This document shows, piece by piece, positions 12,186 to 25,086 of a stretch of DNA of 64,000 nucleotides. The notes under the pieces are model-generated. The model worked only from the letters and a program-made list of their open reading frames with translations. It was not told the DNA's origin and searched no databases. Each line of letters opens with the position of its first letter. Position 1 is the stretch's first letter. This DNA is from Flaveria trinervia (Eukaryota; Streptophyta; Magnoliopsida; Asterales; Asteraceae), in NCBI GenBank assembly GCA_025506515.1, contig CM046452.1:100470559-100534558 (forward strand), given 5' to 3'. Made by a program: the position numbers and the translations under genes.

Positions 12186-15100
12186 ATAAAATTTCATATT
12201 CACTATACATACTAAATCCAAAACAATTATCTTTTTTGTATTCATTGGTTGAAAGATTATTTCCATTCAATTGTTTTTTACATAATGCTAAAGCTTTACG
12301 GGGACCCATTTCACACCCTTAGCGCCTAGGAGCCTAGGGGGTGTGGCGTGTCACGCTCTTAACGCTACTACATCAGTTTTTACGCCCAAAGCGTGAGTAC
12401 ATATTCTTGGCCTTATGTATAACACAAAATGTTGTATAAATTAGCAACATTAGTCATTGTATATATAGTAGTGAACAGAGAGACTCTAGCTAGTCTTACG
12501 CTATCAACAACGTTCAGTTAGCTCATGTGAAAGGAAGATCACGTATGTCCTCTAGTGTGAAGTAAGTCAATTCACGCGTGAAAAAGATCAAAACAAAAGT
12601 TGCTTTATAAAAGTGATTAGAAGAAAACGCAATTGCTAACACTAAAGCTTTTTGGATTATATTCTTGATCCAATGGGGTTTGGGGCATTCGTAGAAGCAT
12701 ATAAAAAGATACATAGAATTCGATATCTTATATGTTGAGGTCTTTGTTAATGCTAAATCACTAAAGTTTTTTAAAGTAGAAAGTTCTCCACTCCCTTAGT
12801 TATTTAGCATAGTAAAAGCCAAGATTTTCTATAGAAAAAAAGGATAAAGGGATTTTACAAGGTTTTAATGGTGAAAAATAATGACACGATTTTAACATTC
12901 AAAATAAAATATGTGATTTTCTGAAATTAAAATGAATTTTTACAACTAGTATTTACATAGAATATGAAGATGGCAATATTTTTCTTGTTGAAGGCAAGAC
13001 ATGGGAAGAAGAGTACGCGTCAAGGGTTCGTTTCCTCTCTCGTCAATGTTTGCAACTTCATAAAAATAATCCATGGATGACAACCAAAACCTAATTAACT
13101 TTTCCTTCTCCTCAAAAGATTGATGGTCACATATCTTCTTCCCCTTAATCACCTCATTGGTCCATGAGGATAGTGAACCCCGTTACAAATGCTCTTATGA
13201 CTTGAAACTTTAATCAAAGTTTCTTGAAATGTTTATTTGTATTAATATGAGTAGGCTTACAAGTTGGCTTGAAGTTATATATATCAAAAGTTTAGAAAAG
13301 ACTGCTTTATGAAAGGTCAAATAGCATGTTATCGAGTAAAGAACATCAACCATTTACTAAGTTGGTCTTGTTAAGATTTACCTAGAAAAAGGGTATAACT
13401 ACCATTTGGATCATTTGATAAATACTGTTGATAACGTACCCCTTGAGTTTCGAAGCTTACCTTTTTGGCACCAATAGATGGAGGTCCCTACCTTCCCGAT
13501 AACAAAATGAATCCTAAAGAATATGGTAGTGTCATGATGGAGAAGTTGAAGGACCTGTTGAAGAAAGAGTATTTGCAACGCCTACCCTCCTCTCATCCTA
13601 GCAATATAAGAATGAACATATGTATGGAAAGTCAGACAGTTAACAAGAGTGGTACTAGGAAGAAACATGACCCTTACAAGATCTTTTAAATAATAATAGA
13701 ACATGTCTATTTCACTGATCTTCCTAACACTATTGCCACGACATTCAATGTGGCAAACGGTACAACTTTCACCGTTCACAGCAAGCTGCTTGTCTTAAGA
13801 ACTCGAGATCGAATTCTTATTCAACGAGGAAGAATGGTGTTGGACGGATAATCTAATTAATAGATTTATTAAATTGTAGATCTGTGAGAGCGTGAAAGAT
13901 GGTGGAGAAACGACGTTCAACTTGATTTCAAACATCTTTTGAATCTAAGCTATCATCAATTTGTAGAATTGATTAGCATTTATTACTTAATTAGCCGTCA
14001 ATTTTTTTATTAGTTGGTTCTAAATCTCATTTAAAAATGTTAGATTATGTGACAAAATTTGATTTGATATTATTAATGTATCAAAAATTTAAGTTCACAC
14101 GACACCGTACCATGACTATTATCCTAGTTGAGTGCTAATTTATATCTATTGATCCTTTATGTTCAAGATAAAATACTAAATAGCCAACAAATGCCTATCA
14201 AAACTGCTATATGTCTCAGGAGATTATTATTTTCTGATACTTCTACGTTCTAACTGTTTAACTCACTAATCAAAAATCACTTTTTTTGGTGTTATTGGTG
14301 AACGATTAACTTTTTGTAGAAGCTTGTTATGAAAGATTAATGGCCCCCACTTTTAATTACTCATATCTATGAATCTTATTAATAAAGTATTTACAACAAA
14401 TGCACTACTTAATTTTCTTGTACTTCTCCTCAATCGAAGGGATTCTATCGATTTACATTTGTGATGAGATAATCATAGAAATTAGAAAGAAGATCTCTAG
14501 TTGATTAAAAGGTCCCACCCTAGAGAAACTAATTTATATTGTGTGACGTGTTCATCATGCTTAGAGAATCATATTAAAGTAGAATTATAACTTTTTTTTA
14601 AGTGGTGGAATAATTATTATATTTTTTTAAAAAATGGTTCAATAAACACTGAGAAATAAAAAACTGTCACCCTACCCCGATGGCCGGGTGGCTTAGGGAT
14701 GATTGTAGCCCTCTTTGCCGCTTGGCCAACCAAACATTTTGTGTTAAACACTTGTAACAACATATTTTTAATGTATTTTTTAAAAGATCAAAACAATAAT
14801 AATGATGATTGATCCATTCGTGGATTGCCACGTGACACGCTAGCCTATCACAACAAAGTGATGTTCATGGGATTTGCAATTCATATATACAGGGCAAATT
14901 TGAATATAAACCCCGTGATATTGTCAGAACCTTTGAAAATTCGTCAAAATTGATCCAAATTATTATTATCTTATGTTAAAATAATGTTATTACATATATT
15001 TATAAGATTATGATAATTATGTTTACATGTAAATATACAAATCAAAAAGAAGTTTGGAAGTAATAAAAAATATAAAAAATATAAGTGGGGTCGATCACCT

Positions 15101-16623
15101 GGTTGGATACGTTCACATGTTCGACTAATAAACAACCACTTCAATTGAAAAACAATCCAAATAGTGATAATCATACCGATTATATAACTAGTTTTCAGTT
15201 CAACTGCTTGTTTCAGTTTAAATTTAAAAATACAAATCAAGTAGCACTTATAGACATATAACTATACAAGCATAACTCATATCTTTTTAAAAATATTAAT
15301 TAATGGTGATACATTATTTTAAACAACAAATTTCTTTACTCTTATAGAACTTGAATACAAGACCTTTAAATGTAATTGTTGTAAAAGACTTTACCTCTCC
15401 ATTTAACAACCAACCCCAATTGGTAGCAGCAACTACCGAGTTAGTGAAGTATAGAACCGTTTAGTATCCAACATAGTCCAAACTAATGTATTAGACACCA
15501 TTTCACCATTGACACTAGGGTCACCAGTGGTCAATTACTACCTTACCTTTTGTAATTTGTATACCACTGTTGGTATCACCAGCTGCATATCATGCCAGAC
15601 ACTTTGAAAGATTAAAGTATCTTTAATCATATAACTGCTGAAATTAATTCCACTACAACAAATGCGAGTATGGCGGAAGCAAGTAATCATTTATAATTAA
15701 TACAATGATCAACAATCCTACATACATGCAGTCATAATCCAATGATTCCTCATCTTTTCAGTTAAAGAAATTAACATAAAAAATCACTTTAAAGGATCAA
15801 GGGTTGTGAGTTGGGTTACTGAAAAGTGAAAGATGAGAGTCAACAATCATGGTATGTATCTCACAACTATCTGTAAATGTTTAGAACAATGAGCTCAATA
15901 TCAATTGCATGACAGCATATACCTTATAATAAGGCAGGGCCTACCCAAAAAAGGTAGCAACTTTAATTCATTTTACTTTACTTGTTTGGTTTCATGAACT
16001 AAGATCTACAATGTGGTGAATTTAGTGTGGCAAGGTTTTTTAGTTCTTCAAGTATACAAGAAATCAGTTACGAAGCTAAAACTTTTTACTTTTTAGTTGT
16101 AGGGTTATGGCTTCATATAAGACTATTTTGTGCCTACAATATAACCATAGGGTCCAAGTGATGGTTTTCTTAAAACGAACAAATTTAAGTGATTGATGGT
16201 GAGTGGACTCTCTTGACCTCCTCTTAGAGCATTTACAGTGGAGTTCTTAAAACATATGAGTGTGTTTGGTATATTATATGAAATAGTTTTGAGTGGTTGT
16301 AAGTGAATAAGATAGAATATATTATTGTAGATTGATATATTTAAATAATCACTGTTTGTAGGAAATAGTGTAGTGCTGACTTTTAAATTAAGGATTAAAG
16401 TTTTTACGAGACAGAGACATGTTAAGGGATTGGAGGTGGAAGTGGAGAAGAAATTATTAACCAATATTGGAATGGATTAATACCTAAAGTAGACTAATCA
16501 TTTGAAAAACATATTTGCTTTCCTCTTTGTCATTACTTTGGATGGCATGATTAAAAAAAAAGTTGATCACTCGTGAAATGAATCTCACTGTCCATGAGCA
16601 AAAGCAACTCCCCACCCCACACA

Positions 16624-16661
<38 letters not shown>

Positions 16662-17039
16662 AAATAAAAGATTCCAAATTTAACCCACCCAACTTAACCA
16701 AACCAAACACAAGTCTCACCCGCAAGGCCTCAATCAGAAGCAAAATCATTAGACGTGTGTTATCAAAAGAATTGAAAAAATGAACCCTAGTTAATTACAT
16801 CACTTCTTTTGCTCTCAATATCATTGTCAGTTGCGTAAAACACCAGTTAACTCTTGTTCTTGTTTTCATGGTCCGACAAGTTACAAAACTAGAAAATGTA
16901 CAAGGGGGCGGACGGGCTAGCTATTTGTGCAACCATTTGTCGAACAATTATTATTCAAGATAACTATATATTGCATGATCTTCTTCAGCCAATCACTTAA
17001 ATTTTGTAAGGATATTGCTCGTATATGTTTTGTAAGGAC
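12186..17039. other. Intergenic, no gene recognised
   Basis: Low-coding, AT-rich DNA. A 74-codon frame at 13465-13689 and a 68-codon frame at 12946-13152 (minus) have no recognisable domain. A CACTACAACAAATG word at 15651 resembles a CACTA terminus but has no partner. A MITE fragment lies at 16224-16370 and an AT dinucleotide run at 16629-16659. Confidence 0.5.
16224..16370. mobile_element. Partial copy of the GAGCATTCA MITE family
   Basis: It begins AGAGCATTTACAGTGG and shares the interior blocks atattatatg, gttttgagtggttgt and gattgatatatttaaa with the element at 7790. The right half is missing. Confidence 0.5.
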
Positions 17040-17620
17040 TAGGGTTGTTGGATTCTTGAGATCAAACTAGGCCATGTATGAAAAGGGCTCCTAGTAATGA
17101 AATTTTATTTAGCAAAGGTAAGTTGTTTGAAATAATTGCATTTGTTGATTCGGATTGGTGTATATTCTTAAATTCTTAGAGATTTGTAACCAGATATTAT
17201 GTGTATTTTTATAGATAAATTTAATATTTTGAAAAAAGTAAAATGAAAAGAAGAGACCGTATCTAGATCTTCTGCTAAAGCAAAATATAAGTCTGTGTGT
17301 AGTAGCTTGTGAGGTGTTAAGGTTGTCAAATGTTTTAAGATAATTAAAAGTAACGGTTTCTTACCGGTTAAACTTTTTTGTGACAATAATGTTGTGTCTA
17401 TTGCGACAAATCTTTTATTTCATGATTGGATAAAAAATTTTAAAGTCCGTTTATTTTTTCTAAGAGAGAAAATTACATTCAAAATTATAAATATTGTTTC
17501 CGTCAACCCAGCAAAACAACCTGCTGATATTTTTACCAAATGAATGTTTGTCAATCAATATGATTTCCTATACAGTTTGTTAAATATGTATAACATGTTT
17601 ACCAATAGAATTGAGGGAGG
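17040..17620 (+). pseudogene. Ty1/copia pol remnant, RNase H end
   Basis: Broken plus-strand reading frames match the end of a copia polyprotein in order: FVDSDW (17141-17158), SRSSAKAKYKS (from 17262; family form SRSSAEAEY), PVKLFCDNN, FLREKI and finally QPADIFTK (about 17519-17540). In-frame stops occur after SSL and directly after DIFTK, and the frame shifts upstream. These are RNase H and C-terminal landmarks of reverse-transcribing copia elements. A purine-rich GAATTGAGGGAGG at 17608-17620 is the expected polypurine tract before the 3' LTR. Confidence 0.75.
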
Positions 17621-18460
17621 TGTGTAAATATAAACACTAATTGTCAATCCTCGTGTCTAAAACTTGTCAATTGTAAGATTGTCATAAGATTCGTTTATGT
17701 ATGTATTGGTTATTTTGTAGGATTCTTGACAGACCTTGTTGCAGGCCAGCAGGGTGGCAACTGGCAAGACGGATTTGGGCTTGGGCTTGTTGCATAGTGG
17801 ACAAGATAAATTTGGGCTTGAGCAGCAAGCTATGGTAGATAGAGTTGGGCATTTTGGGTTTTGGGCTGTACCCAAAACCGGGTTCGACCCAACCGGGATT
17901 TTTTACCGACTTGAGACAAAACCGAGCATTAATCCGGGTCCCGGGTACACATACTTGAAAACCCTACTCGCTATACCCGGGTAGGGTCTGGTCGGGTACG
18001 AAACCGGGTTCAATACCGGCTTTCGTTTTTTTTTTCCTTTCTCTTTTTTTCTTTTCTTGTGTGTACCTCCGATACCGGGTTCAACCGGGTCGGGGTTGGT
18101 AAAAAAGTCAAAATCCAAAACCGTTTCCAACCCTACGGATTTAAACTGGCCCGACACGGGTACACCTCCATCGGTACTACCCGTAGTACCCGGGTCCAAA
18201 CCCGGTTTTTTATGCCCACCTCTAATGGTAGACATGGTGCTAACCCATTTTGTCTTTATTCTACATACGGGTTCTTATGTATCCATGGAGTCCACTATTA
18301 GATTTATTCTTGGAGCATATATATGTATCTAGGGTTGCAGGGAATCAATTATCCGATTATTAATTTTGTCATGTTTAACAATCTATCCGATCTCTCTGTG
18401 GACACTATGTGTTATAAGTTTTAGAGTTTCATCGCTTTAATGATGTATAGGTATCCTTGA
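17621..18460 (+). mobile_element. Copia 3' LTR (right end uncertain), interrupted by a hAT-like element
   Basis: The sequence after the polypurine tract starts TGTGTAAATATAAACAC, as a 3' LTR should. A TATA-like gcatatatatgtatctaggg near 18316 resembles an LTR promoter. The right boundary is not defined because the 5' LTR is not in view. A hAT-like insertion occupies 17840-18224. Confidence 0.5.
17840..18224. mobile_element. Non-autonomous hAT-like element with exact 8-bp TSD
   Basis: A 385-bp element starts TAGAGTTGGGCAT and ends with the reverse complement of TAGAGGTGGGCAT. It is flanked by an exact 8-bp target duplication, atggtaga, at 17832-17839 and 18225-18232. End sequence and TSD length fit hAT elements. 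The interior is GC-rich with many CCGGGT/ACCCGG words (for example aaaccgggttc, gtacccgggt) forming subterminal repeats. Open frames across it (17903-18332, both strands) are not genes. Confidence 0.83.
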
Positions 18461-20288
18461 CATATTTGTTATGTTTTATTCTCCATGTCATCATAACAAT
18501 GATCTGAGTTTGGTTTATAACAGTGATCTGAGTTTGGTTTATAACGAATTCTGTTGTTGACATATTGTTACGTTTTTTAACCAAGTATGATCATGATTGA
18601 CCAATTTCTTAGTCGTTTTTGATGAAGTATACATGTATTCGATCAAGATCAACAATGTTTGACGAATTATAGTCTATTTTAAGAAGTCATATGAAAGGGG
18701 ACCATATATTATATATATCGCAGTGAACATTGATTTCTCTTCTCACCTACCTTTTGTTCTTGATTAGCAACGGACGGTGAGCACACATAGAACGAAGATA
18801 ATTCTAGAAAAAATTATGCTGTCACTTTGCTCAGTAGCATTGATATCCCCATTTCCAAAAGTTTTATTTTTTTTTAATACAAAGTTCAGATATGACAATT
18901 TAAAATATCAAATGTACACATATTTTTTCCAGCAAGTTGCGACACAATTAACCACAAGTGTACCAATGCCATGTCATAATGTTGTACGTTCTAAGATGAT
19001 GAAATCGTCAAATGAGCCGTTTTTTGTAACATCATAACTAGTCTCCGTGGTTTAGTCAGATTGTTACAAACTTGGTCGCAAGTTTCATCAGATGTTGCAA
19101 TTAGGTTGACCGGAAACTTACCAATTAACAAGATAATATCATCTGCGCTATAAAACATAAATTAATTAACAAATGGAGAAATATTAACAAATCCTACCAA
19201 CTATGGTCAATTTCAATTAATTTCAACAAAAAGGTAATATATTGGGCATGCACTCTACAAGATTTCTTGATTGTGACAATCCCAAAGATCAAGAACCATA
19301 TAGCTTTTTTCTTGTGTGTAACATCGCCATCGGGTACGAAGTGGACACAAAATGGTGGATCAACCTTTAACCTGAGTTCTGAACTATGATCTTAAGTATT
19401 TGCCATTGTTGATTTAATGCAAAAATAAATAAAAAATCACCAAAAGAATAATTACATCTGTCATTTAAACTATTTTATGTAACCATACTTGTTACAAAAA
19501 TTAGAGAAGTGATCACACCCTTTGTGATGACTTTAGTTCTAGGAAGCCAAAGTATTACCATTTTGAGAGGAAGTAATAAAAAATGTGTTTTAGTTCTTTA
19601 CTCATAAAATCATTGTCTCTCGTAGCATATAGACAATCATTTTAATATAATATAGGTCGAGTAATTAAATAAAGATATGATAATATTTCTTCTCTCACAT
19701 GAATCGGGCTCATTAATTTAAATACAAACAGACCATAATAAATGAGATCATATGATGTTATCTATCTTGTAATAGAAATCATGAAATGTTTAAGTAGATG
19801 AATGGGATGTGGGGGAGAGAAGATAAGGTGGTGCGACAGTGATAATGAAATGCTATGCGTATTTTAGCATTAAAAATGTTAAAGAATGATAAAAAGATAA
19901 GAGTAAGAAAGTAAACGAAGCCACCTAAACCCAACAACAATATCTCTCTTTTGGATTCTTTTTATCCAATCGAACCTCTTCTTGCAGAGAACATGCATGT
20001 CTAGGTGAAAGATTCATGTATACTTTCTTAATATTTAATTCAAAAATTAATTATACAATTACCAACATTATTCTTCCGTATACATCTTTAGTAATTCACC
20101 TAACATCATGAAATATACAAGTTTCCATATACATACAAATCTATTATTACAAACATTAAAAATCAAATTTTGTGAGTCGGTTATAAACACCTCTATTTAC
20201 TATATGATATTTCCTAGGGAACCTAATAAAATTGTAGGATAGGAGCAAACGGCCAAGCGCATTTACATTTTATTTTTTATATATTAAA
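18461..20288. other. Intergenic, no gene recognised
   Basis: AT-rich with one unsupported 86-codon frame at 18777-19037. A perfect 22-bp word (tgatctgagtttggtttata plus ac) is repeated head to tail at 18500-18521 and 18524-18545. Confidence 0.5.
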
Positions 20289-20696
20289 CTAGCTTTATTA
20301 AACTCGTGTATTACAAAGGTTAAATAAATAAAATATTAATATAATAAATTTATTGATTATAAAATGATATTTTAATATATGATATAACTTAAATTACGTA
20401 TGAGAATTGACTATAAATAATAAAACAATGATATCAATTTTTTCAAATATTATTTTTAATTTTTTAAATAAATATTTTGTTTTAAAACCAACCGTATAAA
20501 AATACATTTCTTAAAAAGTTTCTTATTACAACTCCCATATTTGCTTAAATTTGTTTTTAAAAATTTGACTTTATAAAAGTATTAATTTATTTAGAAATAA
20601 ACTTAATAAATAGATTTATTTCTTAATTTATTAAATATTAAAAAGTATTTTAAAATAATACTATTAGTAATTAATGTAATTAATTAATAGGAGAGA
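20289..20696 (-). mobile_element. Helitron-like element, non-autonomous
   Basis: On the minus strand the 3' end is GTAATACACGAG followed by AATAAAGCTAG and then T, that is, a decayed terminal hairpin, a short spacer and the CTRR terminus followed by host T. The opposite end reads TCTCTCCTATTAATTAATT and then aattactaatagtattattt, matching the 5' region of the Helitron at 48744 (TCTCTCTTCTATAAATAAC and aattactaataatattattt). The host A before the 5' end is not seen, so that end is approximate. Confidence 0.55.
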
Positions 20697-22487
20697 AAGA
20701 CGGAAAAATTTCGGTTAGGAGGATTGTAATGATGACATGTGTCACTCTCATTTACTTTTTTATTAGAGTAAAAAGATATTATAAAAAATTGATTGTAAGA
20801 AAAAAAATATCATTGTTTATCTTTATATTTGAGGTAAACATTGTTTACCTCTATAAGTTTTTTAGTATTTTTGGAACTAGTTGTGAGTAAGGAGAAAGAA
20901 AAGGTAATAATAAATGTAATTTGTTGCTAACTTATTTAAGACATTTATGATTTATCAATTATATTATAAAACAACATTTATGATCATCTTTGAGAATTAA
21001 ATATCGATTATTTAAGACATCAAAAGGGATCAATCACAAAATAATCATGGTATCATCATTTTCATCAAAGACCTCTACCCATACAAGTAAGTCTAATATC
21101 TAATTGATGTCTATTTCTCAAAGACCACTATTCATCATAGAGCTCTATTCATACCGGCGGTACATACATTTTATTTGGCAACAATTTCGTGCATTTGAAA
21201 GGAGCTGAGTGATTCATTTTCAATTCGAATTAGATTGCACGTGTTGGATGAAATGAGGTTTTCATCTTTTTCATGGTTGAAGCATATGGCAAGATTAGGG
21301 GATCATATGAGGCACAAATAGCGTGCTTTTCTTTTTCTTAAATTTTCCTTTGTAATTTATGTATTGTGGCCTTAGCATCTTGGTGATGATTGTAATAATT
21401 ATTGTAATATTCATGGATGAATCAATAACAAATATACAACTTGGTTATACCCAGATTATATACTTGTAGCTAGTGAAGATAGAAGTTTTAGAAAACCAAG
21501 GGATCAAATAGACATTATACAAGTGGTGTGGGGCATATTTGGGAGCAGTAATTGTAGTCACCACATGAAGCATTGGTTGTTTGCCAATGCTAGTGCTCCT
21601 GTCATTGTTGCTTTGCCTTTGGCTCTACCCATTCAAACTCATCTGCCTTGAACGGCGTTCCCAATCATCATTATAATAAGACCCCTATATCCCTTCACGA
21701 TAATAATTTATTACACAATTAAAATAAAGCCTTAGGGTCGAGTTTCACTCTGATAGGAGGATTCAGTTAGTAGATGTTTTTAATTGTAAATATCTTCCTG
21801 AGCAGATTGGAGTACGAACCAGGCTCTGAAACAAATAGACGAGTCCAGTTTAGATAACACGTATTATTTGAATTAGATTCGTACATTTGTCATCCTATTA
21901 AAATATAATATTATCAAACTGAAAATAAGAAAAGAAAAAATAGTGATTTTTAATGTAATTGTAGTGATGTAGATAAAGAATCAACGTGAATGCTTTTGAA
22001 AATGCTAGGTTGATCCAGACCGTTTTAAATTGTAGGTTTTCTCCTTGAAAGGAATGCGATCCCAACTGTAAAAAAATATAATATTGCAATGAAGATAGTG
22101 TGTGGGGTGCTAATGAATCATATATTAAATGGTTTAGGAGGAAGCTTCTTATGATTTTTCAAAGTGGACGTCATGGGTTGGAGTCTTACTAAATGCAATA
22201 TGCATCAAGTGGATGAAGAATTTTATCACAGTAAAGCTTTGAGTGGCATTTCGCAAAAGAGTTTACTTGAGTGATTGTGCTTAATAATTATTCGTTGACC
22301 GTTAAAGAAAGAAAAAGATAATGTGTGTGGTCCTCAATTTTGGATCAAGTGGGCTATCTCCACGTGTTAGAAACATCAATGAAACATTCCGGCACCGGAT
22401 TCACTCACCGGCGAAGGCTAACACCTAAATTAGTTAATATACATATTACATGACACCTCTGACTACTCTCATGTGAGTGGGCTCTAG

Positions 22488-22558
<71 letters not shown>

Positions 22559-24850
22559 ATATATGGTTTGCTTTAATTTCCAACTTTGTATAATATATAC
22601 TATGATTAGGTTATATAATAGTATTATGATCGAGGGTATAAAAGTATAAATAAAGCTGTACGTATAGTTGGAATATATAAAATATGTAATTTGTTCATCA
22701 TGAACCATCGATCAAGAACAATACTGGTCGTAGATCTACGCCATTTGATCAACTGTGGGGCTGCCTCCATCTGATCGTCTGACATCTGCTTCTGCATTAT
22801 TTCGAGTTTTAATATGCATGGAATTTGTTGCTTTCTGTATTTATGCAAGTTTTTCTGCACTACAGGTAATCTTATTCAAAGTAGGTTTTTATATATAATT
22901 TAATAAAATCCTATTTATAAATTAAATGTATTGATAATTTATATATTTATGCAAGTTTTTCTGCATATCTAATTAAAATGTATTGATAATAAGAATACGT
23001 ACAGAAAAGAAAGTTTATACGAAAAAAATCTAGATTACTTTGATTGACACATTTATAAATTAAAATGTTGCAGATATTGGATAAGCTCAAATATATTCCT
23101 TTTTAGAGATAAAGCTCAATTATTGTTTTTCCAAAAAAGGTCAATTAAGAAAGCAAGTAAGAACAACAGAAAACTTTTAAATACAGTTCTGAATTAATGT
23201 TAATATTTGTTTTTCATTGTTAATTTAAATCAGAGTTGATATTTCCAAAGTATTAATATAAGAGGCTCTGTCACCAGCACTCTCGCTGATAGACATGTGA
23301 GCAATCTCGTGATGCATTTTCACCAATCCGTTTTTATGTAGTGCAAATATAATATTTGTAACTCAACCAAGAAAGAAAACATTTAGGAATATTTGTTGGT
23401 TATCTTTTTATTTAACATTTTTACGATTATAACTGCCGTATGCACATGCTACGCATTTTCAACACGTCTTAGTATATATGTAATTTTTACATAAACGGTT
23501 AGACAGTTATTAATACAAAAAGTAGAAACACTATAAAAAAAACTAAACGATTTAGGTTTTTTCTTTTGATTCTCGTAATAATATATTGTTTCAAACAAAC
23601 CTCATTCTATACTAAATGTAAAGACCTATAATCTATATTTTATAAACATGTGAAAAATTAAAAAAAAAACTAAATTCTTAAGATCGTGTTTTAAAAAATG
23701 TATAAACATGTAAATTAAAATAAAACTTAATTTGTCTACGCTTATGCTACTTGGGTTGAAAGGCTAGTGGTAATATTAAAACACGTTTTTAAATATCACT
23801 CCGATTCAAACGTGATTAGAAGTTATTTTAGAGGCGAAATTTAACTCTCAAAAAATAGTTTACGCTTTAAGTGTGGTCAAGTAATTTAATTATTGCACTC
23901 ACTTGTTTCATATATCCTCATATTTAAGTACATGAAACAATTAATCTTATAGTTCAAGTGATCGCGCAGAATTTTTTCGTGTACAACTAAAGAGTTTACA
24001 CTTAAAAAATAGAACTTAATCGTACGTTTTTGCAAATATAATTTGATAGATACGCGCATAATTATCTATGTACAACTAAAGAGTTTACACTTAAATGTGG
24101 TCAAGTCGATCAGTTTAACTATTGCACTCACTTGCTTCATATTTCCTCTTTAAATATAGCAAACTAATTTCATTTTATGTTTTTGCACATTTTGATAGAC
24201 ATACCGATACTTTTCTACATTTAAAAACGTGAATATAATATTATTATTCATGTCAATGTGTGATTTCAATCTAACAAGCCTGGCTTAGTTATATCTAATT
24301 ATAATGTAATTAATGTCTTCTGACATATTTCAAAATGAGACAAAAAATTAAAGTTCTGTGAGTTTATCGTTAAACATAGTGCAAATATTTACATATTTGG
24401 TCTAATGAAGAAGCGTTGAAAAGTTGTGTAAACAGTACATTGATCATCCACGTTTTAAGTAGTAATTGAACTGTGTACGTTGTATATATAATACGAAGGT
24501 TACCATTAATATTTCTGTGTTTGCATGATAAATAGTTTTTATCATACCATAATTCTTCACACAAATAGACACACCACTTTCTAGAAGCTAGAACGACGAA
24601 TGATATCATATTCGTGTATATGACGATATTCATAAATAATAATGAAGAACAATCGAGAATATAAAGATAAATAGAAAAAAAAAGATAACTTCACCAACTT
24701 TGTGACATTGGAATAAAATTTGAATTCTTTAGCTATTATTATTTCGTATCCTTAAATCAAAAACCAAAATAATACATATATTATATTATATATATTTAAT
24801 ATAATATCAATTTCAATATATAAATAACAATAATAATAATAACAACTAAC
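20697..24850. other. Intergenic region upstream of the bHLH gene
   Basis: Nothing gene-like is recognised over about 4 kb. It holds MITE-family fragments (20770-20945), a long AT dinucleotide run (22489-22564) and an imperfect tandem duplication (about 23866-24170). Cis-control of the bHLH gene could reside here but no specific site can be defended. Confidence 0.5.
22489..22564. repeat. AT dinucleotide repeat
   Basis: About 75 bp of alternating A and T, broken twice by TT/AA steps. A self-complementary tract able to extrude a cruciform. Confidence 0.95.
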
Positions 24851-24852
24851 TT

Positions 24853-25080
24853 GTTATATATATATATATATAGATAGAGTCCTGTTGAATTGATAGAATA
24901 TTGTTCTCACAACAAAACCAACTTCTCTAATAATACTCTCTTTCTCTCTGCAAAATTCTGATACAACTTCCAGTCTATCTCCCTCTTCATATTACTTCAC
25001 CCATCCCTCTGCCCATTACCTTTTTATAAACGTACACCACCATCTTTCCTTTTTCACATTACAGTCACTTACTATAAAAG
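24853..25080 (+). promoter_or_regulatory. Probable core promoter and 5' UTR of the bHLH gene
   Basis: An alternating TATATA run at 24854-24872 could serve as a TATA box, followed by a C/T-rich leader (ctctctttctctctgc near 24936). A second TATA-like tttttataaac at 25020-25030 lies closer to the ATG. Which one is used cannot be told from sequence; the tataaaag at 25074 is too close to the start codon to be a TATA box. Confidence 0.4.
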
Positions 25081-25086
25081 GAAAGA

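Noticed and set aside
13465..13689. 74-codon frame MAPIDGGPYLPDNKMNPKEY...
   Set aside because: It reads like protein for about 45 residues but no domain is recognised and no exons adjoin; at most a gene fragment.
14664..14760. Compact GC-rich segment ccgatggccgggtggcttaggg
   Set aside because: The A-box-like word has no matching B box and no cloverleaf folds.
15651..15670. CACTACAACAAATGCG, a possible CACTA terminus
   Set aside because: No inverted partner within several hundred bases and no target duplication.
17903..18332. Frames of 80-110 codons on both strands
   Set aside because: They lie in the GC-rich hAT-like element and follow its CCGGGT repeats.
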